From contig NZ_LR734808.1 of assembly GCF_902506655.1 (NCBI RefSeq), forward strand, positions 868,001 through 932,000: 64,000 bases of DNA. The letters run 5' to 3'. Both the position numbers and the translations under genes were made by a program. The notes below the pieces were generated by a model, which searched no databases, had not been told where the DNA came from, and saw nothing but the letters and a program-made list of their open reading frames with translations. This document shows positions 27,972 to 37,219 of the stretch, piece by piece (the stretch's first letter is position 1; every line of letters starts with the position of its first letter). The stretch comes from Marinoscillum sp. 108. GTDB lineage: Bacteria; Bacteroidota; Bacteroidia; Cytophagales; Cyclobacteriaceae.

Positions 27972-27999
27972 ATAAGTTGGGTTATTCAATTATTTAGTT
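27972..27999 (+). repeat. 28-base direct repeat, copy 2
   Basis: Exact copy of 27214-27241, 758 bases downstream, just after the lipoprotein stop and 95 bases before the ATG of the following membrane protein gene. Confidence 0.85.
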
Positions 28000-28093
28000 G
28001 GAATCACAAAGGAAATGGGTTCATTTCAATCCGCGCATACACTCTCTTTTGTTACTTTTTCTCTAGATTCCGTCGTCTAAAATTTAATCCCGA

Positions 28094-29170
28094 ATGGAGA
28101 CAGGCAGAATTCTTGAAATTGTAACTGTGCTGGTACTCAGCAGCTACTTCCCTATCCTTACTTATTCTTTCTTTAGGTATCGACTTACCCGCAAACAGCA
28201 GGAGCTGGAGTTGCTCCTTGATCGCGTAAATTTACTCAAAAACCAGCCCGGAGCAGTAAAAGAGCACATGGCCAGAGAGTTTACTTCTCGAGATTATTTC
28301 TTGCCAGTCACTTTTGTGACGTTTATCACCTTTGTGGGAATGGTGATATTACTAGCTTCCTGGGTTATTTATGGTCTGCCGGGTGCTGACAATCCTGACG
28401 GTTACCGAAGTGTCATATTCTCTGGCAGCGCCTTTTGGGAAACAGCGAGTGTCTATTCCATAGAAAAGCGCAATCTTGCCGTGGTTGCTTTTTCTATCAT
28501 GGGAAGCTTTATAGGAGCCTCTCAATACATTTACCGACGATTTTCCACCATTGACCTTACCCCGGGCAACTTCTTTTCTGTGGGTATTCGCATGGTCAAT
28601 GCTGCACTGATTTCATTAATGCTGGCGTTTTTAAGTAAAGACATTGGATTGTCAGAAGGCAACCATATTCTCGCCATCTCCTTTTTGGTGGGTTTGTTTC
28701 CAGAACGAGGTATGCGGCTGCTATTAAGCAAGGTGAAATTCTTCCCTAAAGTGGAAGATGAATTCAAAAACCGGCCCGTGGAGGTGGTGGAGGGAATCAG
28801 CGCTCTTCATAAGCAAAGGCTAGCAGAAGTTGGGATCGATAATGTTCAGAATCTTGCTTATTTCAATTTCCTAATTCTAATCATCAAAACGCCCTTTCCG
28901 GTACAAATGCTTTTGGATTGGACCGCTCAGGCCAAGTTGGTGGTTGAATTTCAGCACGAATTTGAGCTTCTTCAAAAAGCAGGGATACGGAACGTATTGG
29001 ATTTTTTGGATGCACTGCAGAATGGTGCCAATCGCCTGGAGGAAATTGCTCAGATCACCGGCATCAGTCGGTTGGCACTGGAAGTCAACCATGAAAACCT
29101 CCGAAACGATCAGTCAGTACAACTATTGGTTCACTTCAAATCGGAGTTGGAAACGTTTCGGGTGGAGTAG
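28094..29170 (+). CDS. Integral membrane protein with a C-terminal helical (HhH-like) domain, unknown function
   Basis: 358 residues. Membrane helices near 8-26, 75-98, 128-148 and 170-192 are separated by a charged cytoplasmic loop (KQQELELLLDRVNLLK). The C-terminal 140 residues are soluble and helical: VEVVEGISALHKQRLAEVGIDNVQNLA and later ITGISRLALEVNHENL look like helix-hairpin-helix repeats of the kind found in DNA-binding or protein-protein interaction domains. No enzyme motif is visible. The repeat at 27972-27999 is in its upstream region. Confidence 0.65.
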   Translation: METGRILEIVTVLVLSSYFPILTYSFFRYRLTRKQQELELLLDRVNLLKNQPGAVKEHMAREFTSRDYFLPVTFVTFITFVGMVILLASWVIYGLPGADNPDGYRSVIFSGSAFWETASVYSIEKRNLAVVAFSIMGSFIGASQYIYRRFSTIDLTPGNFFSVGIRMVNAALISLMLAFLSKDIGLSEGNHILAISFLVGLFPERGMRLLLSKVKFFPKVEDEFKNRPVEVVEGISALHKQRLAEVGIDNVQNLAYFNFLILIIKTPFPVQMLLDWTAQAKLVVEFQHEFELLQKAGIRNVLDFLDALQNGANRLEEIAQITGISRLALEVNHENLRNDQSVQLLVHFKSELETFRVE

Positions 29171-29199
29171 CAGGTGCCTTATGAAAGATTAGGATTCTT

Positions 29200-30555
29200 T
29201 CAAGTTGTCGAAATTACCCGGGGTTTGTTCTTACTCAAATACGTCTGTATGATCGCTATTTTCTCCTGACTGGCAGTATCAGAGTTGAGGTAATTCCTAA
29301 AGTCATCCAACGTGCTCACGGCATGCAGCTCCTGATTCACTACTCCATAGCCTATGTATTCATGGTCTTCGATCATCACAAATGCCTGCTCATTTGGTGT
29401 CATCCCCTTTTCAATGATCACAAAATCGCTCTTGCTAAAGCTCCTTTCTGAAAGGGCCTGACGAATCCGGGCATTGTGACTTTCGGCTGGCTCCAGTTGC
29501 CGACATGCACCCAGACACATTTGTTCTGCGCATCGCTGGCCTGGTTTCAGTCCACATAATTGAGGGCACAGCTCATATTGTTTACATAGTTTTTCGAGAT
29601 AGGCCTCTCCTTCCCTTCTCGTATTGAAAATCAGCCCATTGTCGGTGCGAGATGTAAGTGGTGATACTTCCAGGTGGCTGTACCCAAAGAGGTCTGTGCT
29701 CATCCTCACCGAATAAGCTGACTTGCGGTTGGGGACATGGTTAAATACCGGCTGATGCTCCTGAATCGCGGACATCACTTTGAGTCGGGCTATCAACTCA
29801 CTCCCGGTGCTTTCAAAATCAATGTCGGCCAACTGCGACTTGATCTCCATTGCTTTCCTGGCTTTACTCACCAGAAAGGTCTTGACCTTTTTGAAAAGAT
29901 TGCCGGCACTGCCAATGAAAATGGGAACCCCTTGATCATCGTATAAATAGTATACCCCCGCTCCTTCCGGCAAACGGTCTACCTGCTCTCTTTTGAGCTG
30001 CTGAGGAAGTGACTTCACCCATTTTTCACTGGCCAAATTCAGGTCTCCACCAGAAGCTTGCATGATGATTTTGAACAGCTCAACGGTGGCCTCTGCATCC
30101 CCACGGGCTCTGTGACGCCCATGAATGGGTATCCCCAGGTCCTCACAGATCTTTCCCAGACCGTAACTCCGGTGTCCAGGAATGAATTGGCGGGCAAGTC
30201 GGACCGTACATAACTTTGGCAACTCATATGCATAGCCCAATCGCCTGAATTCAGAGCTGATCATTCCAAAATCGAAATTGACATTATGCGCAACAAAGGT
30301 GGTTCCAGCAGTAATATCTAACACCTGCTGGGCCACTTCCGAAAATGTAGGAGCGCCCGATACCATCTCATTATCAATGCCGGTAAGTTGAGTAATGAAG
30401 CCCGGGATAAACATTTCGGGATTGATAAGGCTCGAAAATTCGTCAAGGACTTCTATCCCATCGGTCACGAAAATGGAAATATCCGTAACCCTGGAAGAAT
30501 GTGTGGTTCCACCAGTAGTTTCAACATCGATTATAGAATATAATTTTCCAGACAA
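29200..30555 (-). CDS. DnaQ-like 3'-5' exonuclease fused to a degenerate GIY-YIG (UvrC/Cho-type) domain
   Basis: 451 residues. The first 170 form a DEDDh exonuclease: DVETTGG (Asp-x-Glu, residues 9-11), FVAHNVNFDFGM with the second Asp, and HRARGDAEATVEL with the last His and Asp. After a linker, residues about 200-290 form a GIY-YIG module (GAGVYYLYDD, VPIFIGSAGNL, STGSELIARL, HQPVFN) and a helical C-terminus with a cysteine cluster (CGLKPGQRCAEQMCLGAC). The fusion is a known Bacteroidota/Gram-positive architecture annotated as polymerase III epsilon-like or Cho. The nuclease residues of the second module look altered: FIGSA for YIGKS and no glutamate in the ELIARLKV helix. Confidence 0.85.
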   Translation of the reverse strand: MSGKLYSIIDVETTGGTTHSSRVTDISIFVTDGIEVLDEFSSLINPEMFIPGFITQLTGIDNEMVSGAPTFSEVAQQVLDITAGTTFVAHNVNFDFGMISSEFRRLGYAYELPKLCTVRLARQFIPGHRSYGLGKICEDLGIPIHGRHRARGDAEATVELFKIIMQASGGDLNLASEKWVKSLPQQLKREQVDRLPEGAGVYYLYDDQGVPIFIGSAGNLFKKVKTFLVSKARKAMEIKSQLADIDFESTGSELIARLKVMSAIQEHQPVFNHVPNRKSAYSVRMSTDLFGYSHLEVSPLTSRTDNGLIFNTRREGEAYLEKLCKQYELCPQLCGLKPGQRCAEQMCLGACRQLEPAESHNARIRQALSERSFSKSDFVIIEKGMTPNEQAFVMIEDHEYIGYGVVNQELHAVSTLDDFRNYLNSDTASQEKIAIIQTYLSKNKPRVISTT

Positions 30556-30629
30556 ATCTTCACTTTTAAGGAGAGCTTAAAGCTAATAAAAACTCTAGGG
30601 TGTATGGTCGTTTGGATACGCTTCATTTT

Positions 30630-30637
30630 TATATTTG
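30630..30637 (+). promoter_or_regulatory. -7 promoter element of yaaA
   Basis: TATATTTG, exact TAnnTTTG match, 51 bases before the yaaA ATG; a TTTG lies 15 bases further upstream (30611-30614). Confidence 0.5.
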
Positions 30638-30688
30638 CCATTCTAAACATTTCGCCCTGCTAGGGGATTTATTGATCAAAAAGAACTT

Positions 30689-31453
30689 ATGATTGCTGTA
30701 CTCTCACCTGCCAAAACATTGGACTTTGAAACCGAAATAAGCCTTGAAAAAAGTAAAGCACGGTTGTTTGACAGGTCAAAAGTGCTACTGGAAACGCTGA
30801 AAGACAAAAGCGGACAGGACCTGCAAGACATGATGAGTATCAGCGACCAGCTGGCAGAGCTCAATGTGAAGCGCTTTCAAAAGTTTTCGTCCAGACATAC
30901 CCCAAAAAACTCGAAACAGAGTCTTTTTGCCTTCAGAGGAGATGTGTATGTGGGATTAGATGCGGATGATTTCACAGAGGAAGAAACCGCTTTTGCTCAG
31001 GACCACTTGCGAATATTATCAGGGCTCTATGGTCTCCTGCGACCATTGGATGGCATTCAGCCGTACCGGTTAGAAATGGGCACGCAACTTCCTGTAAACG
31101 GCCATAAAAATCTCTATGAGTTCTGGGGTGATACCATTTCCAAAACCCTCAACAAGGACCTGAGAAAGCAGGGTGACAAAATATTGGTAAACCTGGCATC
31201 AGTGGAGTACTTCAAATCTGTAGACAGGAAGGCTCTGAAAGCGCAGGTAATTGATGTGGATTTTAAAGACTTTAAAAATGGAGAGTATAAGATCATCTCC
31301 TTCTTTGCCAAAAAAGCAAGGGGTCTGATGGCCCGATACATGATTAAAAACAAAATCAGTCAGGTCGAAGACCTTAAAGCATTTGATTACGAGGGCTATT
31401 ATTTTGACCCACAAAACTCCACAGAAACTTTTCTGGCATTCAAGCGAGGGTAG
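30689..31453 (+). CDS. yaaA: Peroxide stress protein YaaA (UPF0246/DUF328)
   Basis: 254 residues, the usual length. The opening MIAVLSPAKTLDFE, the SGLYGLLRPLD block, YRLEMGT, NLASVEYFKSVD and VDVDFKDFKNGEYK-type strand followed by KKARGLMARY are hallmarks of the family. In E. coli YaaA limits damage during hydrogen peroxide stress by lowering available iron and binds DNA. Cytosolic, single-gene unit, convergent with the crotonase gene (one-base gap between stops). Confidence 0.95.
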   Translation: MIAVLSPAKTLDFETEISLEKSKARLFDRSKVLLETLKDKSGQDLQDMMSISDQLAELNVKRFQKFSSRHTPKNSKQSLFAFRGDVYVGLDADDFTEEETAFAQDHLRILSGLYGLLRPLDGIQPYRLEMGTQLPVNGHKNLYEFWGDTISKTLNKDLRKQGDKILVNLASVEYFKSVDRKALKAQVIDVDFKDFKNGEYKIISFFAKKARGLMARYMIKNKISQVEDLKAFDYEGYYFDPQNSTETFLAFKRG

Positions 31454-31454
31454 T

Positions 31455-32207
31455 TTAACGGTGTTTGTTCAGTGCCTTTTTGGTAAACTCTGAAAGCACC
31501 AGCTGCCCACTCATGGTCGCTCGTTCGGCCAGGAGGCTGTCCCAGTGCTCACATCCTTCCCAAAACATTTTTTTCAACGCAGCTCTTGCTTCAGGGCTTG
31601 TCGCAGCGAGTGATGCTGCTATTTTCATGACCCCCTGGTCAAGTTGCTCTGCATCCGCATAAACCTCTGCATACAGCCCCTTTTCTTTGGCCCACTGGGC
31701 TGACTGAAACTCTGTGGCGTTAATGGAAAGTTGAGAAAAAGCTGCCAGTCCGATTTTTCGCTCTACCGCCGGCCCTATCACAAAAGGACCAATGCCGATC
31801 GTAATTTCACTTAACCTGATAGCCGCATGATCTGTAGCCAGGCAATAATCCACCGCTGCCGCCAGTCCTACTCCACCTCCTACCGCTTTGCCCTGTACCC
31901 TGCCAATGATCAGCTTTGGGCACTTCCGACACGCGTTGATCACATTGGCGAACCCAGAAAAGAAAACCGTTCCTGCTTCAAGGTGGTCAATCTGAACCAG
32001 CTCATCGAAACTGGCTCCGGCACAAAAGGTGCGGTCTCCCCCACTTTTCAAAATAATGACTTCTACCTGATCTTCTTTCCCGCAAGAGTGAATGGCCTCC
32101 GCCAGCTCAGACAGCAGCACGCCAGGCAGGGCGTTATGCTGTGGATGAAAAAATTCTATTTCGGTAATTCCATCTTTAAGGTCTGTTCGCCTGACGTATG
32201 CTTCCAT
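31455..32207 (-). CDS. Enoyl-CoA hydratase/isomerase (crotonase) family protein
   Basis: 250 residues from ATG 32207; the extra 22 codons up to 32273 lack family similarity. Crotonase landmarks: RTFCAGASFDEL (oxyanion hole strand), GRVQGKAVGGGVGLAAAVDYCLA (second oxyanion loop) and RLSEITIGIGPFVIGP with a glutamate at the usual catalytic position. Likely hydrates or isomerises an acyl-CoA in fatty acid or branched-chain amino acid breakdown; similarity in the SEITIGIGPFVI region recalls methylglutaconyl-CoA hydratases. It stands alone, so the substrate is open. Confidence 0.88.
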   Translation of the reverse strand: MEAYVRRTDLKDGITEIEFFHPQHNALPGVLLSELAEAIHSCGKEDQVEVIILKSGGDRTFCAGASFDELVQIDHLEAGTVFFSGFANVINACRKCPKLIIGRVQGKAVGGGVGLAAAVDYCLATDHAAIRLSEITIGIGPFVIGPAVERKIGLAAFSQLSINATEFQSAQWAKEKGLYAEVYADAEQLDQGVMKIAASLAATSPEARAALKKMFWEGCEHWDSLLAERATMSGQLVLSEFTKKALNKHR

Positions 32208-32400
32208 TTTTGGTTTGGGGTGTTTGATTTGGTGACGGAAATTTAATTGAAATTCCAAAAGGAGAACAATCACCGCCTCTTTAACGCTGGATAAGGATCA
32301 AAAATTAATCCCGAGCAACTCATCACTAGCATCGATTCAAATTGCGGTTGGTATAATCGTTTTTTCCATTAATTTGTTAGCCGAATCATCATTAACCCAT

Positions 32401-33105
32401 ATGAACCCAATAGTCGCCGAATTTGTAGGCACTTTTATCCTCTTGCTTCTTGGTAATGGCGTTAACGCCAACGTATCGCTGAATAAAACCTATGGTAACA
32501 GCTCAGGATGGATCGTAATCTCAATGGGCTGGGGTCTGGCGGTGTTCGTGGCCGTATTTATTGCCGGATCTTCCAGTGGCGCACACATCAACCCTGCAGT
32601 GACCCTTGGATTGGCTCTGGTGGGTCGCTTTTCCTGGTCAGCAGTACCGGTCTATTTGATGGCACAGCTCCTGGGGGCATTCGCCGGAGCATGGGTCACC
32701 TATTTGCAATACCGCCCACACTTTTCCGACACAGCGGATCAAAACACCAAGCTTGGGATTTTCTGTACTGGACCAGCCATCAAATCCACGCTTAACAATT
32801 TCATTTCAGAGACCGTTGGAACTTTCACACTTGTTTTTGCTGTGTTTTACCTATCGTCGGGTGAAGGACTCGGATCCTTAAATGCCCTGCCGGTAGCGTT
32901 GCTGGTGGTGGGTATTGGTCTGTCATTGGGTGGTACCACGGGATATGCCATCAACCCTGCACGTGACCTTGGCCCAAGAATTTTTCATGCGCTGGCACCC
33001 ATTCGCGCAAAGCGAGACAGCAACTGGCCATATGCCTGGATCCCAATAGTAGGCCCGTTAGTAGGCGCCACACTGGCGGCCGGTCTTTACACGCTTGTGA
33101 TGTAA
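32401..33105 (+). CDS. MIP-family channel, glycerol facilitator-like (aquaglyceroporin)
   Basis: 234 residues from ATG 32401; the frame extends back to a TTG at 32374 but the ATG fits the family. Six membrane helices with the two pore half-helices: SGAHINPAVTLGLAL and TGYAINPARDLGPR. The aspartate directly after the second NPAR is typical of glycerol-conducting GlpF-type rather than water-only channels. It would let glycerol and small polyols diffuse through the inner membrane. No glycerol kinase or dehydrogenase gene adjoins it. Confidence 0.93.
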   Translation: MNPIVAEFVGTFILLLLGNGVNANVSLNKTYGNSSGWIVISMGWGLAVFVAVFIAGSSSGAHINPAVTLGLALVGRFSWSAVPVYLMAQLLGAFAGAWVTYLQYRPHFSDTADQNTKLGIFCTGPAIKSTLNNFISETVGTFTLVFAVFYLSSGEGLGSLNALPVALLVVGIGLSLGGTTGYAINPARDLGPRIFHALAPIRAKRDSNWPYAWIPIVGPLVGATLAAGLYTLVM

Positions 33106-33108
33106 TGG

Positions 33109-34146
33109 TTACATATTGTCAAACCCGGAAATGTAAACCGGATGTTGTTTCAAATGCCCCACATCAGCTCCCTTGGCCATCACGGCCATTTCCTTTTCTG
33201 TGGTGAGTCTCCTGATAAGCCCCTGATCGAGTTGCTTGAACTTCCTATATAAGTCTGACTCAGGGTCGAGACAAATAATGGCGGTACTCCTTTCGGAACG
33301 GGCAAGCGCATCTTCCAGCAAAACTTCAATGAGCCCCTCTCTGCCCTCTGGGCAAAAAACACCTTCTATTGATAAAAATCGGAAGTTTTTACTAAATAAT
33401 CGATTGATCAAAGGGATTCTGGATACCAGATCAAGGAGCAGTTTTCCACCGGGTATTTCATAAACCCGCCATGCTTCCTGATTGGCCTGGAGCCCGGCCA
33501 CCAACTCTCCATTTTCATAGTATCCTAAATAGCCATCCTGAAATCCTATATTCTCGGTAGTGAATAGGCAATGATCACCGTAAGTTGTCTGCAACTGTCT
33601 CTTTATATCCTCCAATTCATTCTCCTTGACAGGTGCTATTTTCGGATGCCTCTTGGGAAACAGGCGGCTAAAAAATACGGTGCGAAACCTTCCAACTTCC
33701 TCAAACCCAAAGGAGGTAATAAGTCTTTTCGAGCGAAGATTATCCGGATCTACATAAGCATAGAAAAGATGACCTTCCGGAATTTCAAGTCCTTTTCCGG
33801 AGAGCACCTCGGCAATTTCATCTTTAAGAATTGACTTTTTCTCAAGGCGTTGCAATGCGTTAGAGGGAGCTCTGAATCTGCTTTGGAAAGTAAGGTACCT
33901 GATGTAGTGGGCGGGTGAATCCTGCCCTGAATTGGAAACGGTTCTGCCTACCAAACAGCAGGCTCCCACTACTCTGTCACCCAACTCCACAGTCAGAAAA
34001 ACGGGGTTGCTGATGTGATCCAGCTTAGGATTGACCATGCGCTGCTGATATACCAGGCTTTCACCCGGAGTGCCAATGATGTTTTCATTGAGCAATGCCC
34101 TTAACTGGTCGTTGGGAGCACCTCGGGATATTTTCAGAATTCGCAT
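33109..34146 (-). CDS. GNAT-like acetyltransferase domain protein
   Basis: 345 residues, soluble. The N-terminal half carries a GNAT-like pattern: VFLTVELGDRVVGACCLVGR (strands 2-4), YIRYLTFQSRF, and FYAYVDPDNLRSKRLITSFGFEEVGRF, the latter being the typical strand-helix-GF segment near the acetyl-CoA site. The C-terminal half (GYLGYYENGELVAGLQA, then FRFLSIEGVFCPEGREGL) may be a second, more divergent copy. Substrate unknown. Its ATG directly abuts the stop codon of the S8 protease gene upstream, so the two are probably co-transcribed. Confidence 0.65.
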   Translation of the reverse strand: MRILKISRGAPNDQLRALLNENIIGTPGESLVYQQRMVNPKLDHISNPVFLTVELGDRVVGACCLVGRTVSNSGQDSPAHYIRYLTFQSRFRAPSNALQRLEKKSILKDEIAEVLSGKGLEIPEGHLFYAYVDPDNLRSKRLITSFGFEEVGRFRTVFFSRLFPKRHPKIAPVKENELEDIKRQLQTTYGDHCLFTTENIGFQDGYLGYYENGELVAGLQANQEAWRVYEIPGGKLLLDLVSRIPLINRLFSKNFRFLSIEGVFCPEGREGLIEVLLEDALARSERSTAIICLDPESDLYRKFKQLDQGLIRRLTTEKEMAVMAKGADVGHLKQHPVYISGFDNM

Positions 34147-36984
34147 CTATTGAATGATCAACTTACCATTAAATGACTGATTGCCAGCTTCTATCCTGTA
34201 AAAATACAAACCACTTCGCACTCCAATAATAGGTACAGATTCCTGACTAGTCAATAGAGTATGTTTGAGGATTAGAGCTCCACCACGGTCATAAAGATGG
34301 AAGACCGGAGGTGCTGAATCAAACGCTCGGGTATAAACATTGAGAAAAGAGGTGTTGCTCAGAGGATTTGGAAAGATAAGAATCGGCTTTTCAGTCAGAT
34401 AGTAAGTGTTGCTTGCGGTTTGGCTAAGCGATTGTCCATTTTGAAAATGCAATGTAACCCGGTGCTCATTGTGACCTTGCCTGGGTTGCGAGTCCAGTAG
34501 TCTGATGATGGTGGATTCTGGATGAACCAGCTCACCTACCCTTTCAAAATTGTCTCCCACTCTTCTCTCAAATACAATTTTCTCCACTCCATAAGTAGTG
34601 CTCAGGGTCAGGTTTAGGTAAATGCCTTCTTCCAGTACCACTTCCTGAAAAAAGGAACTCAGGAAACACCCTGCCCCCTGGATGGTATAATCAAAGGTGT
34701 AGCTTGGAAGGTACGTGTCACCAGTGCTGCTGACTGGCTGAATCGAAAAGTGATTACTAGTAAGATTCTCCCCATTTAGGAGGAGAAAGGTATCTGTTAC
34801 CACAGAGAGTAGTTCAAGGTGTGTCTCACCCAAAGTAGAAACCCGATATTGTGTAGCCAGATCCTGCATGGGCCATTGAAGCATCAACGAGTCCCCACAG
34901 TTAAATCCAACGGAAGCATTGAGTCGTCTGGAAATCGTGAACACCTCCGTTTCGTATTGCGCTTCATCTATTGACATTCGTGCCCTGGCCATACCCGTCA
35001 GATCATCAGGTAAAGAGCTCCATCGAAAATGGCCATTTTCGAGTGTTAGGTCCTCTTCAATCATCTGCCATTCACTTTGCCCCACCATCTGATATTCCAA
35101 TGTGCCTGTTTTACTTCCGAAAGTACTTTGCCATCTAAAATAGGTAGTGGTTTCTCCATTGTAGGGAAAATTATCACTTCCTGTTGGATAATCCCATTCG
35201 AAAGTATTCAGGGTATCCCAGTCATAAACCACTTCAAAGGATTGTGAAGGGATTAGAAGCCCCTCTCCGTTAATATTTAGCGTATAAGTCCCTGCCTGGG
35301 GGGTGTCTAGTGAAATTTGTTCAATGTTATTCAGGTGATCAGCACCTCTGACTGCAGGGAGACTCAGCGCCAAACTATCAGGAGCGGTATTGAGAACCCA
35401 GGGTCGGTAGATGGCTCCCTCGGGATCGATTAATATCAGGTCAAGGTCGTTAATCAGTGCGATAGCATCTCCCGGATGAGCGGGCGGATCTATCCAAACC
35501 AGTGTAATCTTAAGATTGGTTGCCTTTTCAGGAATGAAAAGTTCAAAGGTACTAACCTCATCTCGGGTGACACTCGACGAGACAAAATTCCCTGAAAGGA
35601 GAGATTGCATGGATTTCCATGCATTGATTCCACCAAATCCCGTAACGTGATCTGGCCCCACCTCACCAAAATCATCAGCACCATTAATCAGAAGGGCTTT
35701 GATCAGTGCCGATGTGGGCTGATATCCATATGTACTACTGAATTGTTCCTGAAGCAAGGAAACCGTACCTGATACGAGCGCTGCAGCGTTAGAACTTCCA
35801 TACATGCTGTACGATACTACTTCTGGTTTTATTCGTCCGTCGTAGGTTGGGCCACGGGAGGAAAACTCCAACCTGTGGCCCACCGTATCTACAGCACCCA
35901 CTATTAGTGTGTTTTTAGCCATTTTGAAATTTCCGGTAATATTACTGAACCCATTGCCCCCTGCGTACAGGCCCTCTTGAGGGGTCAACGCCCCCTGATT
36001 TCCGCTACTCATTACATGCAGCAGGGTTGGGTTCCTGACGGCATTCTGATCAAAAGCCTCGGCTTGCAACCCGTAAAAACTCTCAATACTGGTGCCGTAG
36101 GAATGATTTTGAACAGAGATACCCCGCCCTTGATAATAGAGATCCGACTGTGGCAATACATTATTGAACCCGGATGACGAGAGTTGGACAGCAGGACTCA
36201 CTCCTCTCCCTGTGATAAATGAATTACCTGCTCCGCCCACTATAGTGGCCATTTCAGTGGCATGCTGGCTCATTTCCAGGGATGATTTATCAGAAATGTG
36301 CGTGCGGCCTATGAGATCTATATCCGTAGGATCAAAGCGGTCTTCCTGTATGGACAGCGTAGTGCCACTCCCATTGAGCAGCGGGAAAAAGTGATGCAAC
36401 TTATTTACCCGATTCGGGTTCAGATTGAGGTCGATTACCCGGCTTTCTGTAACTGGCTCTAGAGACTCCCTGGAGACGAACAATACCTCGCGGTTTTGAA
36501 CGATTTCGGGTAGGTGCCTGTTCAGGGTTTTTAGCGTAAATAATTTTCTGGATCGGTCTATAATTTCCACATTTCCGAAATTTTCCAGAAATGGCAGTAT
36601 ATCAATTGATGAACTTTTGATTACATAGGTTACCCAGTCATCTGGCATGGTGAGGTAGTCCCTGGATTGCAGTTTCCAAAGATTATTTGCTTCCACTTCA
36701 CTAATGCCATACAAATTATTTTTTTGTTCTTTCTGCTGCCGAATTATGTACGAATTCTGACCTGTTCGCCGAAGAATTTGATTCAAAGTGTCCCGTAAAT
36801 AGCCCTTTCTTTGTTGACCTCTAAGGGTGACTTCCAACACAGAAAGCCCTTGTTTTTCACTTTTTGAGACCGTTTCTTCTGAATTTTTCTCACGACGCAA
36901 TTTACCGGACACAATCTGTCCCTCGGCGTAAAAACAAAGAAGGGTTAACACTAAATAAACTGGTACCTTAATCATTGATTTCAA
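34147..36984 (-). CDS. Secreted subtilisin-like (S8) serine protease with type IX sorting domain
   Basis: 945 residues. Signal peptide to about 22; propeptide to about 190; S8 catalytic domain 200-460 with Asp215 (SIQEDRF), His241 (SQHATEM), the oxyanion Asn329 (SSGNQG) and Ser398 (YGSSNAAALVSG). The serine loop lacks the usual GTSMAxP form but keeps the nucleophile, and HGT is replaced by HAT. Two or three beta domains follow (ELFIPEKATNLKITLVWIDPPA, then Ig-like modules), and the protein ends with a type A sorting domain (ILIFPNPLSNTSFLNVY to FNGKLIIQ). Expected to be exported by T9SS and to act on extracellular proteins. Confidence 0.92.
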   Translation of the reverse strand: MKSMIKVPVYLVLTLLCFYAEGQIVSGKLRREKNSEETVSKSEKQGLSVLEVTLRGQQRKGYLRDTLNQILRRTGQNSYIIRQQKEQKNNLYGISEVEANNLWKLQSRDYLTMPDDWVTYVIKSSSIDILPFLENFGNVEIIDRSRKLFTLKTLNRHLPEIVQNREVLFVSRESLEPVTESRVIDLNLNPNRVNKLHHFFPLLNGSGTTLSIQEDRFDPTDIDLIGRTHISDKSSLEMSQHATEMATIVGGAGNSFITGRGVSPAVQLSSSGFNNVLPQSDLYYQGRGISVQNHSYGTSIESFYGLQAEAFDQNAVRNPTLLHVMSSGNQGALTPQEGLYAGGNGFSNITGNFKMAKNTLIVGAVDTVGHRLEFSSRGPTYDGRIKPEVVSYSMYGSSNAAALVSGTVSLLQEQFSSTYGYQPTSALIKALLINGADDFGEVGPDHVTGFGGINAWKSMQSLLSGNFVSSSVTRDEVSTFELFIPEKATNLKITLVWIDPPAHPGDAIALINDLDLILIDPEGAIYRPWVLNTAPDSLALSLPAVRGADHLNNIEQISLDTPQAGTYTLNINGEGLLIPSQSFEVVYDWDTLNTFEWDYPTGSDNFPYNGETTTYFRWQSTFGSKTGTLEYQMVGQSEWQMIEEDLTLENGHFRWSSLPDDLTGMARARMSIDEAQYETEVFTISRRLNASVGFNCGDSLMLQWPMQDLATQYRVSTLGETHLELLSVVTDTFLLLNGENLTSNHFSIQPVSSTGDTYLPSYTFDYTIQGAGCFLSSFFQEVVLEEGIYLNLTLSTTYGVEKIVFERRVGDNFERVGELVHPESTIIRLLDSQPRQGHNEHRVTLHFQNGQSLSQTASNTYYLTEKPILIFPNPLSNTSFLNVYTRAFDSAPPVFHLYDRGGALILKHTLLTSQESVPIIGVRSGLYFYRIEAGNQSFNGKLIIQ

Positions 36985-37056
36985 ATTAGGTAAAATTTAA
37001 CTCCAAAAGCCTAAGAAATGGACACTAAACCACTCATTCAAGGCTATATCTTGCAT

Positions 37057-37075
37057 TTTTAACAGTCAGTTAAAA
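37057..37075. promoter_or_regulatory. Dyad symmetric site A
   Basis: TTTTAAC (37057-37063) and GTTAAAA (37069-37075) flank AGTCA. It lies in the spacer between the divergent S8 and M57 protease genes. Confidence 0.35.
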
Positions 37076-37117
37076 CAAAATTATATTTGGATAAATATGC
37101 TTAGACTGACAAAATAT

Positions 37118-37141
37118 CCTATATATCAAATGATATATAGG
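37118..37141. promoter_or_regulatory. Dyad symmetric site B
   Basis: A 24-base perfect palindrome, CCTATATATCA, AA, TGATATATAGG, roughly 80 bases before the M57 start codon. It has no adjacent T-run and sits between divergent genes, so an operator is more likely than a terminator. Confidence 0.45.
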
Positions 37142-37219
37142 TAAAATAAATACAATCATTCCTTCTGCAAATAGAATCTCTTTTTCTACATTCGATGCAT
37201 AACTAAAACCTAATTCATT

